A stretch of DNA of 64,000 nucleotides. Source: Bettongia penicillata ogilbyi (lineage: Eukaryota; Chordata; Mammalia; Diprotodontia; Potoroidae). Where the stretch lies: NCBI GenBank assembly GCA_023548195.1, contig JAJHZJ010000023.1, positions 775,636 through 839,635 on the forward strand, read 5' to 3'. Under the pieces are notes generated by a model. That model was not told the origin of the DNA, ran no database searches, and saw only the letters and a list, made by a program, of their open reading frames with translations. A program made the position numbers and the translations under genes. This document shows, piece after piece, positions 52,701-62,600 of this stretch; the stretch's first letter is position 1; each line of letters begins with the position of its first letter.

Positions 52701-55700
52701 GTATGCAGTCGTAGTAAATCCCCACGCTGGAAAGTTAGCTCCTGGGGTGTCCGGCCCACATAGTCAAAGCAAGCCACAGCCTCCACAGGCCCCACACACT
52801 CGGGGCCTGGGGTAGAACTCTCTGGGGGTGACCCAGAGCTCTCTGGAGGTAGAAGAGGAGCCTCTGTGGGGGAGAAGATGGGACACTCTGGGGGAAACTA
52901 TCAGGCAGAGTGTGTCTTGGGGGGACTCTGAGGGAGTAGAGGACACGGAAGGGAAGACTGAATGAAGGACAGGACACTGTCTGGAAAGATGGGGGCTCAT
53001 GGGGCCATCTCATGGTACTCTGAAGGGAAGAGGGCAAGGGGCCCCCCTGCTTCACCCTCTTTATTAGCCGATGTCTCTGTGGACAGGTCCGCCTCATTCT
53101 CTTCTGCTGTGGCATCCAGTGGAGGATCCCTGAGGTCAAAGTCAGAAGGTCAGACCCAGGATAGTGAGGGAAACATCCCTGTCTCCTCTGCACACTGATG
53201 ATGTGTGTAGATACGGAGATAGACCCAGATGTGTCTCTACAGGTGGTTGTCAGTGGGCATCTTGGAGGTGAGGACAAGCAATATCTAGCCCCCAGTAGAT
53301 GACCTATAGGACAGCCCTCCTCTCCCTCCACCCCACTCTGGGGTTTCTGACAAAGGGGGAAGAGGTGAGGCTGTGGTATATGCTCAGATTTACCCAAAAT
53401 CATCCTGTGGTGGGGTCATGCACTTTTCATAGAGAGGTCCCGGCAGTGCAGCAGGGGTTGGGAAAATCAATTCGGGCTGCACGATGAGCGTCTGAACTAG
53501 CTGGTTTACCCGGCCCTGCACTGCCACAGGGTCTTGTTCAGGTGGAACCACCACCAGTGTGGGCCCAAAACACACAGCCAGGTTGTAGGGATCCATCATG
53601 TTTTCATCACTGTACTGGGCCAGGCTGAGTACCAGGAAGACAAGTGGACAACAGAAATGAACACAACCAAACATCCAAACATGGATGGATACTCGCCATC
53701 AGGGGGGCCCAAGTGCACCACCCCCACCCCAGCCATGCCCGTTCCCCATTTCCCTCTGGCCACCTTCTGTCTTTCTGAAATGAGGGGCCATTTATCCAGT
53801 TGAGAAACTTGGAACAAATCTCAAGGGGTGAAACAAGATGACCCTAAAGTCCCTCCCAGCTCTAACAGGTGCTGACCCTCTGGATGGTGCCCCAGGTGAG
53901 GGTGGGCATTGGGAGATGCTACTCACTGATTGAGGAAGGTGAAGAGATAACGGAGGACCACCAACACAGGCCCTGGTAGGCGGCCCAGGATGCCTTTCAC
54001 ATGATCTGCCCTCTCTCTGGGGCTCTCCAGCTCTGGAGACCCCAATACCCCATCCCAGGTGCCTCATTACTCACACTGCTCCCTCTCCCCTCTCCCAGCC
54101 CCTTTTCTTTCTCCTTCCCTCCCCAGGGCTAGCTCCCCTGCTTCACTCACCCACAGCAGCCAGCATCTCTCCAAATATCTCTGATGGAAAAAGTGGCGTC
54201 TCCAGGCCACGGAAATAGAGCTTCAGTACACCGGCCACTGAGTCCAGGTCATGGGCCGAGTAGCCTGTGACCAACGGGTCCTCACCTGGGTACAAACTCA
54301 GGGGTGATTCAGGGATGACCAGTCCCAGTCATCTGTCCATCCCACCCACTCTCCCACCCTTGCTTCCTTCCCTCCTTACCCACCTCTCTCAAAGGCATTC
54401 CGGATTTCTGTAACCCTGAGTTGTGCTCCAGGCACTCGGAAAATGCCCTCATGCTGGAGACCTGGAGGCAGGAGAAAGGCCATACTAGGTGTGGCTAAGA
54501 CAGGAGGAGGGGAACCCCCCAAATCCCAGGTCCTCAGGCCCCCAGCCACCTAGAGCCATAGTGCTCCCCCTCCCACAGTCTGAGACAGTCATTTACCTTG
54601 TCCTGGGGAGGGGTGAGGGGAGCATGATCTGCTTGGAAAGGTGAGCCAAGGGGCAAGCAGAGGCTAGGCCTGCAGCGGGAATACACAGAGCCTTACCATG
54701 AAGGTTGATGAAGCGGATACAGCTTTCAACTACCAAGGGAACAGCTTGACCCGAACTCTGGAGGTGGGAACAAGAGAGAGGAGCCAGAGAGACTTAATGG
54801 CAGATGGCCATGCTGACTAAACCCTTCAATATCTCCCAAAACAGCTAACAACCTGTCTCTGTTCTAGGCCTCTCATAGGCCTGTGACAGGCCCCAGGCTA
54901 CAGCAAGGAGAGAAGACAGGCCCCATTATCCAGATGGGGGAAATGAAATCTCCCAGAGAAGGGGGGTGTGAACCCAGTGGATGCATGCAACACATCCAGA
55001 GGGTCACAAATTCATTTACACACATACCTGGGCCATGTTTCTATTGCCACTGCTTAGTATTGCCAATGTCTTCCTCTGTATATTTCTGGTTAATTACATG
55101 TTATCTGCCCCATTACAACATGAGCTCCTTGAAAGCAGGAGCTGAAGGACCTTTCCTTGTATCCCCAGAGCTTAGTACTGGGTCTGGCACACAGGAGGCA
55201 CTTAAATGCCTGTTGCTCACTTGGACCTTCCACTTACATAGTCAGCACTTTCTCTGCAATGACCTCTGGCACAGACGTGTCTCTACACAGAGGCACTTGG
55301 AGGCCTGACCCTTCCCAGAGGCCCCTGGGCCTGGGCCTGACTCTTACACACAAGAGAGAAGTGACACCCTGCCCTGCTCTCTGTAGTCAGCCTGGTAGGG
55401 GTAGGGCAGGTAGTACCTGGATGAATTTCTCCATGTCTCCTGCAAAGAGTTTGTGGTTGTACTGGGAGGTAGGTCGAGGACGCCGATTTCTTTGGGATCT
55501 AGTCATAGCACAGCGGGACCTGAAATCAACATGGAGGAGAGTGGGAGGGCTGAAATTGCAGCCTGGCAGGGTCAAAGGGGAGGCTGAGGGACTACCTGAA
55601 GAGACTCGGCCTTCTTCCCCTCCCACCCTTGGAGCTCGAAGCCCAGGAAAGGTGGTTAAACGAAGGGTTCTGGAGAACCCATAGGCTTGAGGTCTCCATC

Positions 55701-58700
55701 ACCTCCACCAAATACAGCTGAAACAGAATTGAGTTTAACCCCTTCATTTTACAGGTGGAGAAGCTGAGGCAACCCAAGAAAATAGAGTAGCCAGAGGTAG
55801 GACTAGAATCCTAGCAGACAGGAAGATCAGGTCTCCTCTTTCAAGGCAGTATGGACAGTGGGAAGAGTCCTGGCTTGGGAATCAGAGGACCTGAATTCGA
55901 ATTCTCATTTTGCCACTTTGAGACCTTGGGCCTCAATTTCCTCATCTGTAAAATGAAGGTTTTAAACTTGATAATGTGATTCCCTTTTCAGTATAAACCA
56001 GGAAATTTTTCTGAGAGACTTACCGAGACCCATCACAACCTTCCTTTTTGTCTGTGAGGACGAGAGAAAATCAACTTAGCACTGAGCCCAGCTTCTTCAG
56101 GAGGACACATTGAGCCCAAAGGGTTAAAGTGGGGAATACTTGAGGTTAAGGGGATTCTGTTTGGGCGGCATGCTGTAGCTATCTCTAAAAGTGAGGCTCT
56201 TTGGGCCAGAAACCAATGGACTGAAACTGGCCTTGGACTGGAAAGCTGGGGAGTGGGGAGTGGGGGGCAGGTGTTGGGTAAAGGGACTGGAGCTGGGGGG
56301 AGGGGCTGGGGATCAGGTACTAGAATGTGGGGGCTGGAGTTAGGGTTGGAAGACAAGGGCTGGGAGGCAGGGACTAGGGGACAAGGCAGGGGAGGTGAAG
56401 GGGGCAGCCAGGGCTGGGAGGCTGAGGCTGGGGCTAGGCCTAGGGGGCAGGCCTACCTCTCTGAATGGCCTCTTGCAGTTTCTCATATTTTGCTTGCAGC
56501 TTGGTGAGGATGCTTCTGCAGCTCAGATATTCTTGCAGTTTCTAGGGGGCCCAAGGGTTGGTCGTGAATCTTGTGAGCCCACCAGCCCTGGAGCCCCAGC
56601 TTTTGAGCCCACTCCTTACTTCTCCGGCCCTCACCAGGATATAGAAGGTCTCCATCTCCTGCTGCTGGACACGTCTCCGTGCCAGCTGCCGACAGCCAGG
56701 GTCAGAGCCAGTGGACTTGATTGACTCAGTGGATGGGCTGGCCTGGAAGGCATCTAAGACATCACTGTCATCTGAGGAGGCCTGGTCCAGCAGAGACTGC
56801 AAGCTCGCCTTCAGTGTCTTGTTGACCTAAAGGTGAGATGCAAGGAAACAGCTGTGAGGGCCACATGGGGTGGAGGGAAGGAGAAGAGGCTTGATGTCAG
56901 GCAGAGAGAGTATGGAGGGGCTGGTGCCCTACAGTGGGGTCCTAGCTCCGTCCCTTCCCATCGGCCACTGAAACACGCACCTCCCCTGTTTCAATGTTCT
57001 GTTGATCCAGGCGGGCTTGAATATTCTTGGTTCGGGGAAGGATCTCATCCTCCAGGTCTACAGGCACCTGGACCTCAGACACCTGCCAGGTTGGAGGTGG
57101 GACAACAGCCAGTCAGAAACATGTGAAATGGGGAGAACTCAAGACAGACTATGGAGACAGGGGAATGTGACTTGTTTCATGCACTGTTTGGAAAAGCTAC
57201 ATTATCTGCTAGTCTAGTTTATAGAATACTTCCAAACTTTCTGAAGGAAGAAAGTTTGTAGCTTAGACAAAAAGCCCAAGTGACAAGTTGTCTAGGCCCC
57301 ATAAACAGAAGGGATGAGCTAGTTCAACTCCCTGACTAGAGAGGGAAGGGAATCCAAACAAAATCTGATTATCTGATTAGTCCAAGAGAGCTAGCCCATC
57401 ATGAGATGCTAACTTCCTGCTTCCAGGACGGAGGCCCAGGGATTGTACTGCATTCAGAAGGCTGTGATTCTAATAAGGGTCTCTCTGTATGAGATAATTG
57501 TTCCTATAAGCTGCTAAAAGGAAAACCCAAGGGAAGATGAAAAAGATAATTAAGAAGTGATTTTGTGTGTGTGTGTGTGGGAGTAGGGAGTGAGGTGAGA
57601 AATCTAGAGCCAGATGAAAAGAGGAAAAAAACAGAGAAGGGGAAAGAAGGAGGAAACAAGAGGCAGGTGCCTGCCCCATGACCCAACTAAAGGTCACCCT
57701 ATCCTACTGCCTAGGGTTATGGGCTTAATAGCTGGTTGCCTTTCCCCGATGACCAGCTTAGTTTTCCATCTGCTCTTAATCAGAAACCTTTGGAAATTTA
57801 TTCTGAATGACAGAACCAGAGTAGCCCTAAGTGATAACAACTTTTTGATGACACCAGATTCACTACTTGGACCAGATGCTGTTGGAGGTGCCTGTTTTAA
57901 GAATGCACCATTCCAAAAGATTTGTGCGATATTTGGCTGAATTAATAAGGGCATCTACATATGGGAGAGAGAGGGTGGGGAATATTCACTGACAAATTTC
58001 ATTAGACTTGGGGATAGAGCCATGAATTATGGACTCCATGAAGGGTAGTTAGTGACAGTGGCTTACTATCTCCACCTGGTGGCGTCATTTCCAAAGTGCA
58101 GGGAGCCCATTATCAATAAGGATGCCCAACAAGGACCTTAGAGGTCAGGATAAACATAGCTTCCTAGAAACTCAGCATTGAAAGGGACTTTAATATCCCT
58201 GCATCTTATTGATGAGGAAACTGAGGCCCACATAAGGGCAGGCCCTGTATGCTTGTTTCTTCCCTTTCCGGATCACTGGCATGGGAGAGGGGCCCATTTG
58301 GACTCTTCCTAGGGAATCAGAGATGGGGCCTCAGGGTCAGAGGTCAGGAATTCTCCAGGACAAGAGCCTTTTTCACCTCATCCCCTTCATAGGGTTGGTA
58401 TTCAAATCGTGGAGGTGGACAGTAGGCTGTCGCATGGAATTTCAACACTTTGCTTTTGTCTCCTTCTGGGTCCAGGATGTCCAAGGCTGCCTCCAGTTTG
58501 CTCGGGCCCTGACCTGAGGTGGTCTTGGCTCGGGTCACGGCTGCTGTGTAGCCACGAAGAACCTTGCTCAGAGCCAGGTGGAAGCCCAGATCGCTGCACT
58601 ACAGGGAAAGGAACCCATAGAGCCCCTAAGCAGGCTGGCCCCCAAAGTGGAGCGTTCCCAACCCACCCCTGTCCAGCCCCCATCCCAGGCACCTACATCC

Positions 58701-58825
58701 ATGATGTCAACAGCATCTCGTATGTAGTAGTTGCTGACAGCTGCGTTGGCACTGGCCAAACTGAGTAGATATTCATTCCGTGCCTTGGTACACTTCAGCT
58801 TGTTTTCTAAGAATTTGGCCTGGCG
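49540..58825 (-). CDS. ARHGAP4: ARHGAP4, Rho GTPase-activating protein 4, 3' part (partial)
   Basis: Eighteen minus-strand coding segments (58697-58825, 58377-58598, 56981-57082, 56635-56826, 56457-56541, 56024-56051, 55417-55519, 54697-54757, 54384-54461, 54151-54285, 53927-54032, 53394-53624, 53056-53129, 52617-52806, 52254-52340, 51617-51769, 51388-51484, 49540-49737) join in phase into 757 codons including stop. ARHGAP4 accelerates GTP hydrolysis by Rho-family GTPases and influences cell and axon motility. Order: F-BAR second half with coiled coil, RhoGAP with arginine finger in GIFRVPG and the conserved YSDENMMDPYNLAVCFGP, SH3 (AVACFDYVGRTPQELTFQRG to GLIPHKYI), then a Ser/Pro-rich tail with VFKELLGKAS. 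The sequence tracks human ARHGAP4 rather than SRGAP1-3. The N-terminal part of about 230 residues is missing because its exons lie beyond the window. Confidence 0.95.
50024..50131. repeat. Inverted copy of the 48.6-kb duplication unit
   Basis: About 108 bp (CCGGCCAGGTCTCCGTTTCG to TTGGTTGATGCTGATG) is the near-perfect reverse complement of 48591-48698. The arms are separated by about 1.3 kb that contains the ARHGAP4 last exon and poly(A) signal. Confidence 0.92.
50440..51240 (+). repeat. L2 LINE 3' half
   Basis: AATTATATCCCGTCAAATAT, GACCAGTGCCATAGACTCCT, GCTGCCAAAGTGATTTTCC, CTCCAGAAACTACAGGATG and the later CAGGCAATCAGTGAAGACTT follow the L2 3' region. Confidence 0.65.
51388..51484 (-). 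CDS. ARHGAP4: ARHGAP4 exon, tail
   Basis: 97 nt: SESWDMEMPGPSGYNWRFPA and IITSETKLEVDK. The end corresponds to human VEVDK. Acceptor is CCACTTCAG, donor GTAAGCC. Confidence 0.9.
51617..51769 (-). CDS. ARHGAP4: ARHGAP4 exon, tail
   Basis: 153 nt: MRTNSEGGCGKARPQASSSS, PVGKLTSPFLDPTHHPLVVT, PAGRAVIPGD. Ser/Pro-rich, disordered-looking. Donor is GTCAGCCC. Confidence 0.87.
52254..52340 (-). CDS. ARHGAP4: ARHGAP4 exon, tail
   Basis: 87 nt: TESRISQEGQGEGESASKYE and DPAVESGSR. Chosen for exact phase and canonical sites (acceptor GTCCTAG reading TGTCCCTAG, donor GTGAGTGAAG). Weak similarity to human, as expected for this tail. Confidence 0.85.
52617..52806 (-). CDS. ARHGAP4: ARHGAP4 exon, SH3 domain
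   Basis: 190 nt: GPVEAVACFDYVGRTPQELT, FQRGDLLRLHTRASGEWWRG, GLIPHKYIKVSD. Contains the SH3 WW pair and the PxxY-type GLIPHKY end. Acceptor is TTCTACCCCAG, donor GTGAGTGAG. Confidence 0.95.
53056..53129 (-). CDS. ARHGAP4: ARHGAP4 exon, acidic linker
   Basis: 74 nt: DPPLDATAEENEADLSTETS then ANKE, an acidic linker as in human. The donor GTGAAGCAG is weak, so the right-hand junction is less sure than the others. Confidence 0.82.
53394..53624 (-). CDS. ARHGAP4: ARHGAP4 exon, end of RhoGAP
   Basis: 231 nt: LAQYSDENMMDPYNLAVCFG, QDPVAVQGRVNQLVQTLIVQ, LPGPLYEKCMTPPQDDFG. The Asn in DPYNLAVCFGP is the conserved GAP-domain asparagine. Donor is GTAAATCTG. Confidence 0.95.
53927..54032 (-). CDS. ARHGAP4: ARHGAP4 exon, RhoGAP
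   Basis: 106 nt: ELESPRERADHVKGILGRLP and VLVVLRYLFTFLNH (last codon split). Acceptor is GGTCTCCAG, donor GTGAGTAG. Confidence 0.95.
54151..54285 (-). CDS. ARHGAP4: ARHGAP4 exon, RhoGAP
   Basis: 135 nt: EDPLVTGYSAHDLDSVAGVL, KLYFRGLETPLFP, FGEMLAAV. Contains the KxxFR segment of RhoGAP domains. Donor is GTGAGTGAAG. Confidence 0.95.
54384..54461 (-). CDS. ARHGAP4: ARHGAP4 exon, RhoGAP arginine finger
   Basis: 78 nt: LQHEGIFRVPGAQLRVTEIR and NAFER. The Arg of GIFRVPG is the expected catalytic arginine finger. Donor is GTGGGTAAGG. Confidence 0.95.
54697..54757 (-). CDS. ARHGAP4: ARHGAP4 exon, RhoGAP
   Basis: 61 nt: SSGQAVPLVVESCIRFINLH plus one base of Gly. Donor is GTAAGGCTC. Confidence 0.95.
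55030..55225 (+). repeat. L2 3' end fragment
   Basis: TGAGCTCCTTGAAAGCAGGA, CTTAGTACTGGGTCTGGCAC, ACTTAAATGCCTGTTG in an ARHGAP4 intron. Confidence 0.7.
55417..55519 (-). CDS. ARHGAP4: ARHGAP4 exon, entry to RhoGAP domain
   Basis: 103 nt: SRCAMTRSQRNRRPRPTSQY and NHKLFAGDMEKFIQ. Acceptor is TTGATTTCAG, donor GTACTACC. Confidence 0.93.
56024..56051 (-). CDS. ARHGAP4: ARHGAP4 28-nt microexon
   Basis: Between acceptor CTCGTCCTCACAG and donor GTAAGTCTC. Encodes D-K-K-E-G-C-D-G-S and part of Arg. It is needed to restore frame between its neighbours and keeps the same spacing as human between LQR and the RPRPSSQYN motif. Confidence 0.8.
56457..56541 (-). CDS. ARHGAP4: ARHGAP4 exon, coiled coil
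   Basis: 85 nt: KLQEYLSCRSILTKLQAKYE and KLQEAIQR, ending in phase 1. Donor is GTAGGCCTG. Confidence 0.93.
56635..56826 (-). CDS. ARHGAP4: ARHGAP4 exon, Ser-rich linker
   Basis: 192 nt: VNKTLKASLQSLLDQASSDD, SDVLDAFQASPSTESIKSTG, QQQEMETFYIL. Matches the human segment with SPSTESLKS. Donor is GTGAGGGCC. Confidence 0.94.
56981..57082 (-). CDS. ARHGAP4: ARHGAP4 exon, coiled-coil linker
   Basis: 102 nt: VSEVQVPVDLEDEILPRTKN and IQARLDQQNIETGE. Donor is GTGCGTG, acceptor CAACCTGGCAG. Confidence 0.94.
57083..58376 (-). other. ARHGAP4: ARHGAP4 intron
   Basis: 1.29 kb. Contains a short (GT)n at 57563-57577, an A/G-rich stretch near 57610-57660 and MIR-like sequence about 58150-58240. The rest is unassigned and I see no exon. 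Confidence 0.55.
58377..58598 (-). CDS. ARHGAP4: ARHGAP4 exon, end of F-BAR region
   Basis: 222 nt: CSDLGFHLALSKVLRGYTAA, LEAALDILDPEGDKSKVLKF, FEYQPYEGDE. Acceptor is TTTCCCTGTAG, donor GTGAAAAAGG. Confidence 0.94.
58697..58825 (-). CDS. ARHGAP4: ARHGAP4 exon, F-BAR region
   Basis: 129 nt, phase 0 both sides: RQAKFLENKLKCTKARNEYL, LSLASANAAVSNYYIRD, AVDIMD. Acceptor is TTCCTGAGCAG, donor GTAGGTGCC. It is the most 5' exon of the gene in the window. Confidence 0.94.
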
Positions 58826-59607
58826 CTGCTCAGGAAGTACAGAGAAGCCCCAATGGAACTCAGCAGCCTGGGGAATCTTAGTGGTCCCACAGGGCAGGGG
58901 GCAGAGGGAAGGCCAGAGGGCATACATTCATCTTCTCAGAACCATCCCCCCTTCACCACCCCTACCACAGGCTTATCCATCTCTAGCCTAAATCCATCAT
59001 GTCACTTTAACCGCCAGAACAGCAGGGCAGGGCAGAACACAGTGGGTGTCATAGAAGCCTGGAACGTTGGGGACAGGTGAACCCTGAAGAAAACACAAGG
59101 CTGAGGAGGGGAAACAGAATCTCATAGAGAAAGGATTTTCCCCAAAGTTACAGAACTGGGAAAAGTAGAATCAGAATTTGAATACTGATCTTCTGACTCC
59201 CAAATGCAATGTACTTTCCCCTGAATGAGCTAGGCTAGAGGGGTCTCTGTTTCTGGCTGAGGACACTCCTCTCCTGAGCACTTGGAGACTTTCCCCCAAT
59301 ATTCCCAGGACTGGAAAGAGGGAGGGAAAGAAGAGATAGCACCATTTTAGAGGCAGACAGACAAAGGCTCACACAGACCAAACAATAAACTGCCCAACAT
59401 CACACAAGCTCCTCTTGGGACCCCTGACCCCCTAAAGTGACTGAGGAGCACACACATTTCCTTCACAGAATTCCTCATTTCTTTCCTCTACTAAGCCAGG
59501 CTGCCTCCTCTGAAGGCAAGCAGGCCCCCCACTGCTCCCAAGGCCTGCCCTGGCCCCCTAATCCGAGGCCAGGCTGCCCCTTAAAGGCAAGTGGGCTCTC
59601 TGCCCCG
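58826..59607 (-). other. ARHGAP4: ARHGAP4 intron, proximal part
   Basis: Unique-looking intron sequence with a MIR-like patch about 59085-59220 and a degenerate prelude to the minisatellite from about 59500. The preceding ARHGAP4 exon was not found here. Confidence 0.5.
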
Positions 59608-62600
59608 CAAGACCTGCCTTCTGGGTTGCCTTGGCCCCGCCACCCCCAAGACCTGCCCATTGGAATGTCCTGTCCCTCCTGTCCCCAAAGACCTGCCCAT
59701 TGGAATGCCCTAACCCCCTGCTCTGAAGACCTGCCCAGTGGGCTACCCTAGCCTTCCTGCCCATTGGAATGCCCTGGCCCTGCTGTCCCCTAAGACCTGC
59801 CCATTGGAATGCCCTAGCCCCTTCTGCCCCCCAAGACCTGCCCATTGGGCTGCCCTAGCCCTCCTGCCCATTGGAACCCCTAGGCCCTCCTGACCCCCAA
59901 GACCTACCCACTGGGCTTCCCTAACCCCCCCTGCCCCCAAGACCTGCCCACTGGAATGCCCTAGCCCCTCCTAACCGCTAAGACCTGCCCAATGGAATGC
60001 CCTGGCCCTCCTGTCCCCTAAGCCCTGCCCATTGGAATGCCCTGGCCCTCCTGTCCCCTAAGACTTGCCTATTGGAATGCCCTGGCCCCTCCTGCCCCCT
60101 AAGTCTTGCCTATTGGGATGCCCTGGCCCCTCCTGTCCCCCAAGGCCTGCCCACTGAGCTGCCCTGGTCCTCCCTGCCACCAAGACCTGCCCATTGGGCT
60201 GCCCTAACCCCCTGCCCCCAAGACCTGCCGACTGGAATACCCTGGCCCTCCTGTCCCCTAAGACCTGCCCATTGGAATGCCCTAGCCCCTCCTGACCCCC
60301 AAGACCTGCCCACTGGGCTTCCCTAACCACCCCTGCCCCCAAGACCTGCCCATTGGAATGCCTTGGCCCCTCCTGCCCCCCAAGACCGGCCCATTGGAAT
60401 GCCTTGGCCCCTCCTGCCCCCCAAGACTGGCCCATTGGAATGCCTTGGCCCCTCCTGCCCCCCAAGACCTGCCCATTGGAATGCCCTGGCCCTCCTGTCC
60501 CCTAAGACCTGCCCATTGGAATGCCCTGGCCCTCCTGTCCCCTAAGACTTGCCCATTGGAATGCCCTAGCCCCTCCTGCCCCCCAAGACCTGCCCATTGG
60601 AATGCCCTGGCCCTCCTGTCTCCTAAGACCTGCCCATTGGGCTGCCCTAGCCCTCCTGCCCACTGGAATCCCCTAGCCCCTCCTGACCCCCAAGACCTGC
60701 CCACTGGGCTTCCCTAACCACCCCTGCCCCCAAGACCTGCTCATTGGAATGCCCTAGCCCCTCCTGACCCCTAAGACCTGCCCACTGGAATGCCCTGGCC
60801 CTCCTGTCCCCTAAGACCTGCCCATTGGAATGCCCTGGCCCCTCCTGCCCCCTAAGTCTTGCCTATTGGGATGCACTGGCCCCCTCCTGCCCCCCAAGAA
60901 CTGCCCATTGGGCTGCCCTAGCCCTCCTGCCCACTGGAATCCCCTAGCCCCTCCTGACCCCTAAGACCTGCCCACTGGAATGCCCTGGCCCTCCTGTCCC
61001 CTAAGAGCTGCCCATTGGAATGCCCTGGCCCTCCTGTCCCCCAAGACCTCCCCACTGGAATGCCCTGGCCCTCCTGTCTCCTAAGACCTGCCCATTGAGC
61101 TGCCCTAGCCCTCCTGCCCACTGGAATCCCCTAGCCCCTCCTGACCCCCAAGACCTGCCCACTGGGCTTCCCTAACCACCCCTGCCCCCAAGACCTGCTC
61201 ATTGGAATGCCCTAGCCCCTCCTGACCCCCAAGACCTGCCCATTGGAATGCCCTAGCCCCTTCTGCCCCCCAAGATCTGCCCATTGGAATGCCCTGGCCC
61301 TCTTGTCTCCTAAGACCTGCCCATTGGGCTGCCCTAGCTCTCCTGCCCATTGGAACCCCTAGGCCCTCCTGACCCCCAAGACCTGCCCACTGGGCTTCCC
61401 TAACCACCCCTGCCCCCAAGACCTGCTCATTGGAATGCCCTAGCCCCTCCTGACCCCCAAGACCTGCCCATTGGAATGCCCTGGCCCTCCTGTCCCCTAA
61501 GACCTGCCCGTTGGAATGCCCTGGCCCCTCCTGCCCCCTAAGTCTTGCCTATTGGGATGCCCTGGCCCCCTCCTGCCCCCCAAGACCTGCCCATTGGGCT
61601 GCCCTAACCCCCTGTCCCCAAGACCTGCCCATTGGAAAGCCCTGGCCCCTCCTGCCCCCAAGGCCAGCCCATTGGAATGCCATGGCCCCTCCTGCTCCCT
61701 AAGACCTGCCCATTGCAATGCCCTGGCCCCTCCTGCTCCCCAAGACGTGCCCATTGGAATGCCTTGGCCCCTCCTTTCCCCCAAGACCTACCCATTGAAA
61801 TGCCCTGGTCCTCCTGTCCCCTAAGACCTGCCCATTGGAATGCCCTGGCCCTCCTGTCCCCTAAAACCTGCCCATTGGAATGCCCTAGCCCCTCCTGCCC
61901 CCCAAGACCTGCCCATTGGAATGCCCTGGCCCTCCTGTCCCCTAAGACCTGCCCATTGGAATGCTCTGGCCCTCCTGTCCCCCAAGACCTCCCCACTGGA
62001 ATGCCTTGGCCCTCCTGTCTCCTAAGACCTGCCCATTGGGCTGCCCTAGCCCTCCTGCCCACTGGAGTCCCCTAGCCCCTCCTGACCCCCAAGACCTGCC
62101 CACTGGGCTTCCCTAACCACCCCTACCCCCAAGACCTGCCCATTGGATTGCCCTGGCCCCTCCTACCCCCCAAGACCTGCCCACTGGGCTGCCCTGGTCC
62201 TCCCTGCCACCAAGACCTGCCCATTGGAATGCCCTGGCCTTCCTGTCCCCTAAGACCTGCCCATTGGAATGCCCTAGCCCCTCCTGCCCCCCAAGACCTG
62301 CCCATTGGAATGCCCTGGCCCTCCTGTCCCCTAAGACCTGCCCATTGGAATGCTCTGGCCCTCCTGTCCCCCAAGACCTCCCCACTGGAATGCCTTGGCC
62401 CTCCTGTCTCCTAAGACCTGCCCATTGGGCTGCCCTAGCCCTCCTGCCCACTGGAGTCCCCTAGCCCCTCCTGACCCCCAAGACCTGCCCACTGGGCTTC
62501 CCTAACCACCCCTACCCCCAAGACCTGCCCATTGGAATGCCCTGGCCCCTCCTACCCCCCAAGACCTGCCCACTGGGCTGCCCTGGTCCTCCCTGCCACC

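Noticed and set aside
52735..53403. 222-codon minus-strand frame in the ARHGAP4 region
   Set aside because: It reads the acidic-linker and SH3 exons in the wrong frame and crosses introns; the phase-consistent spliced frame explains the region.
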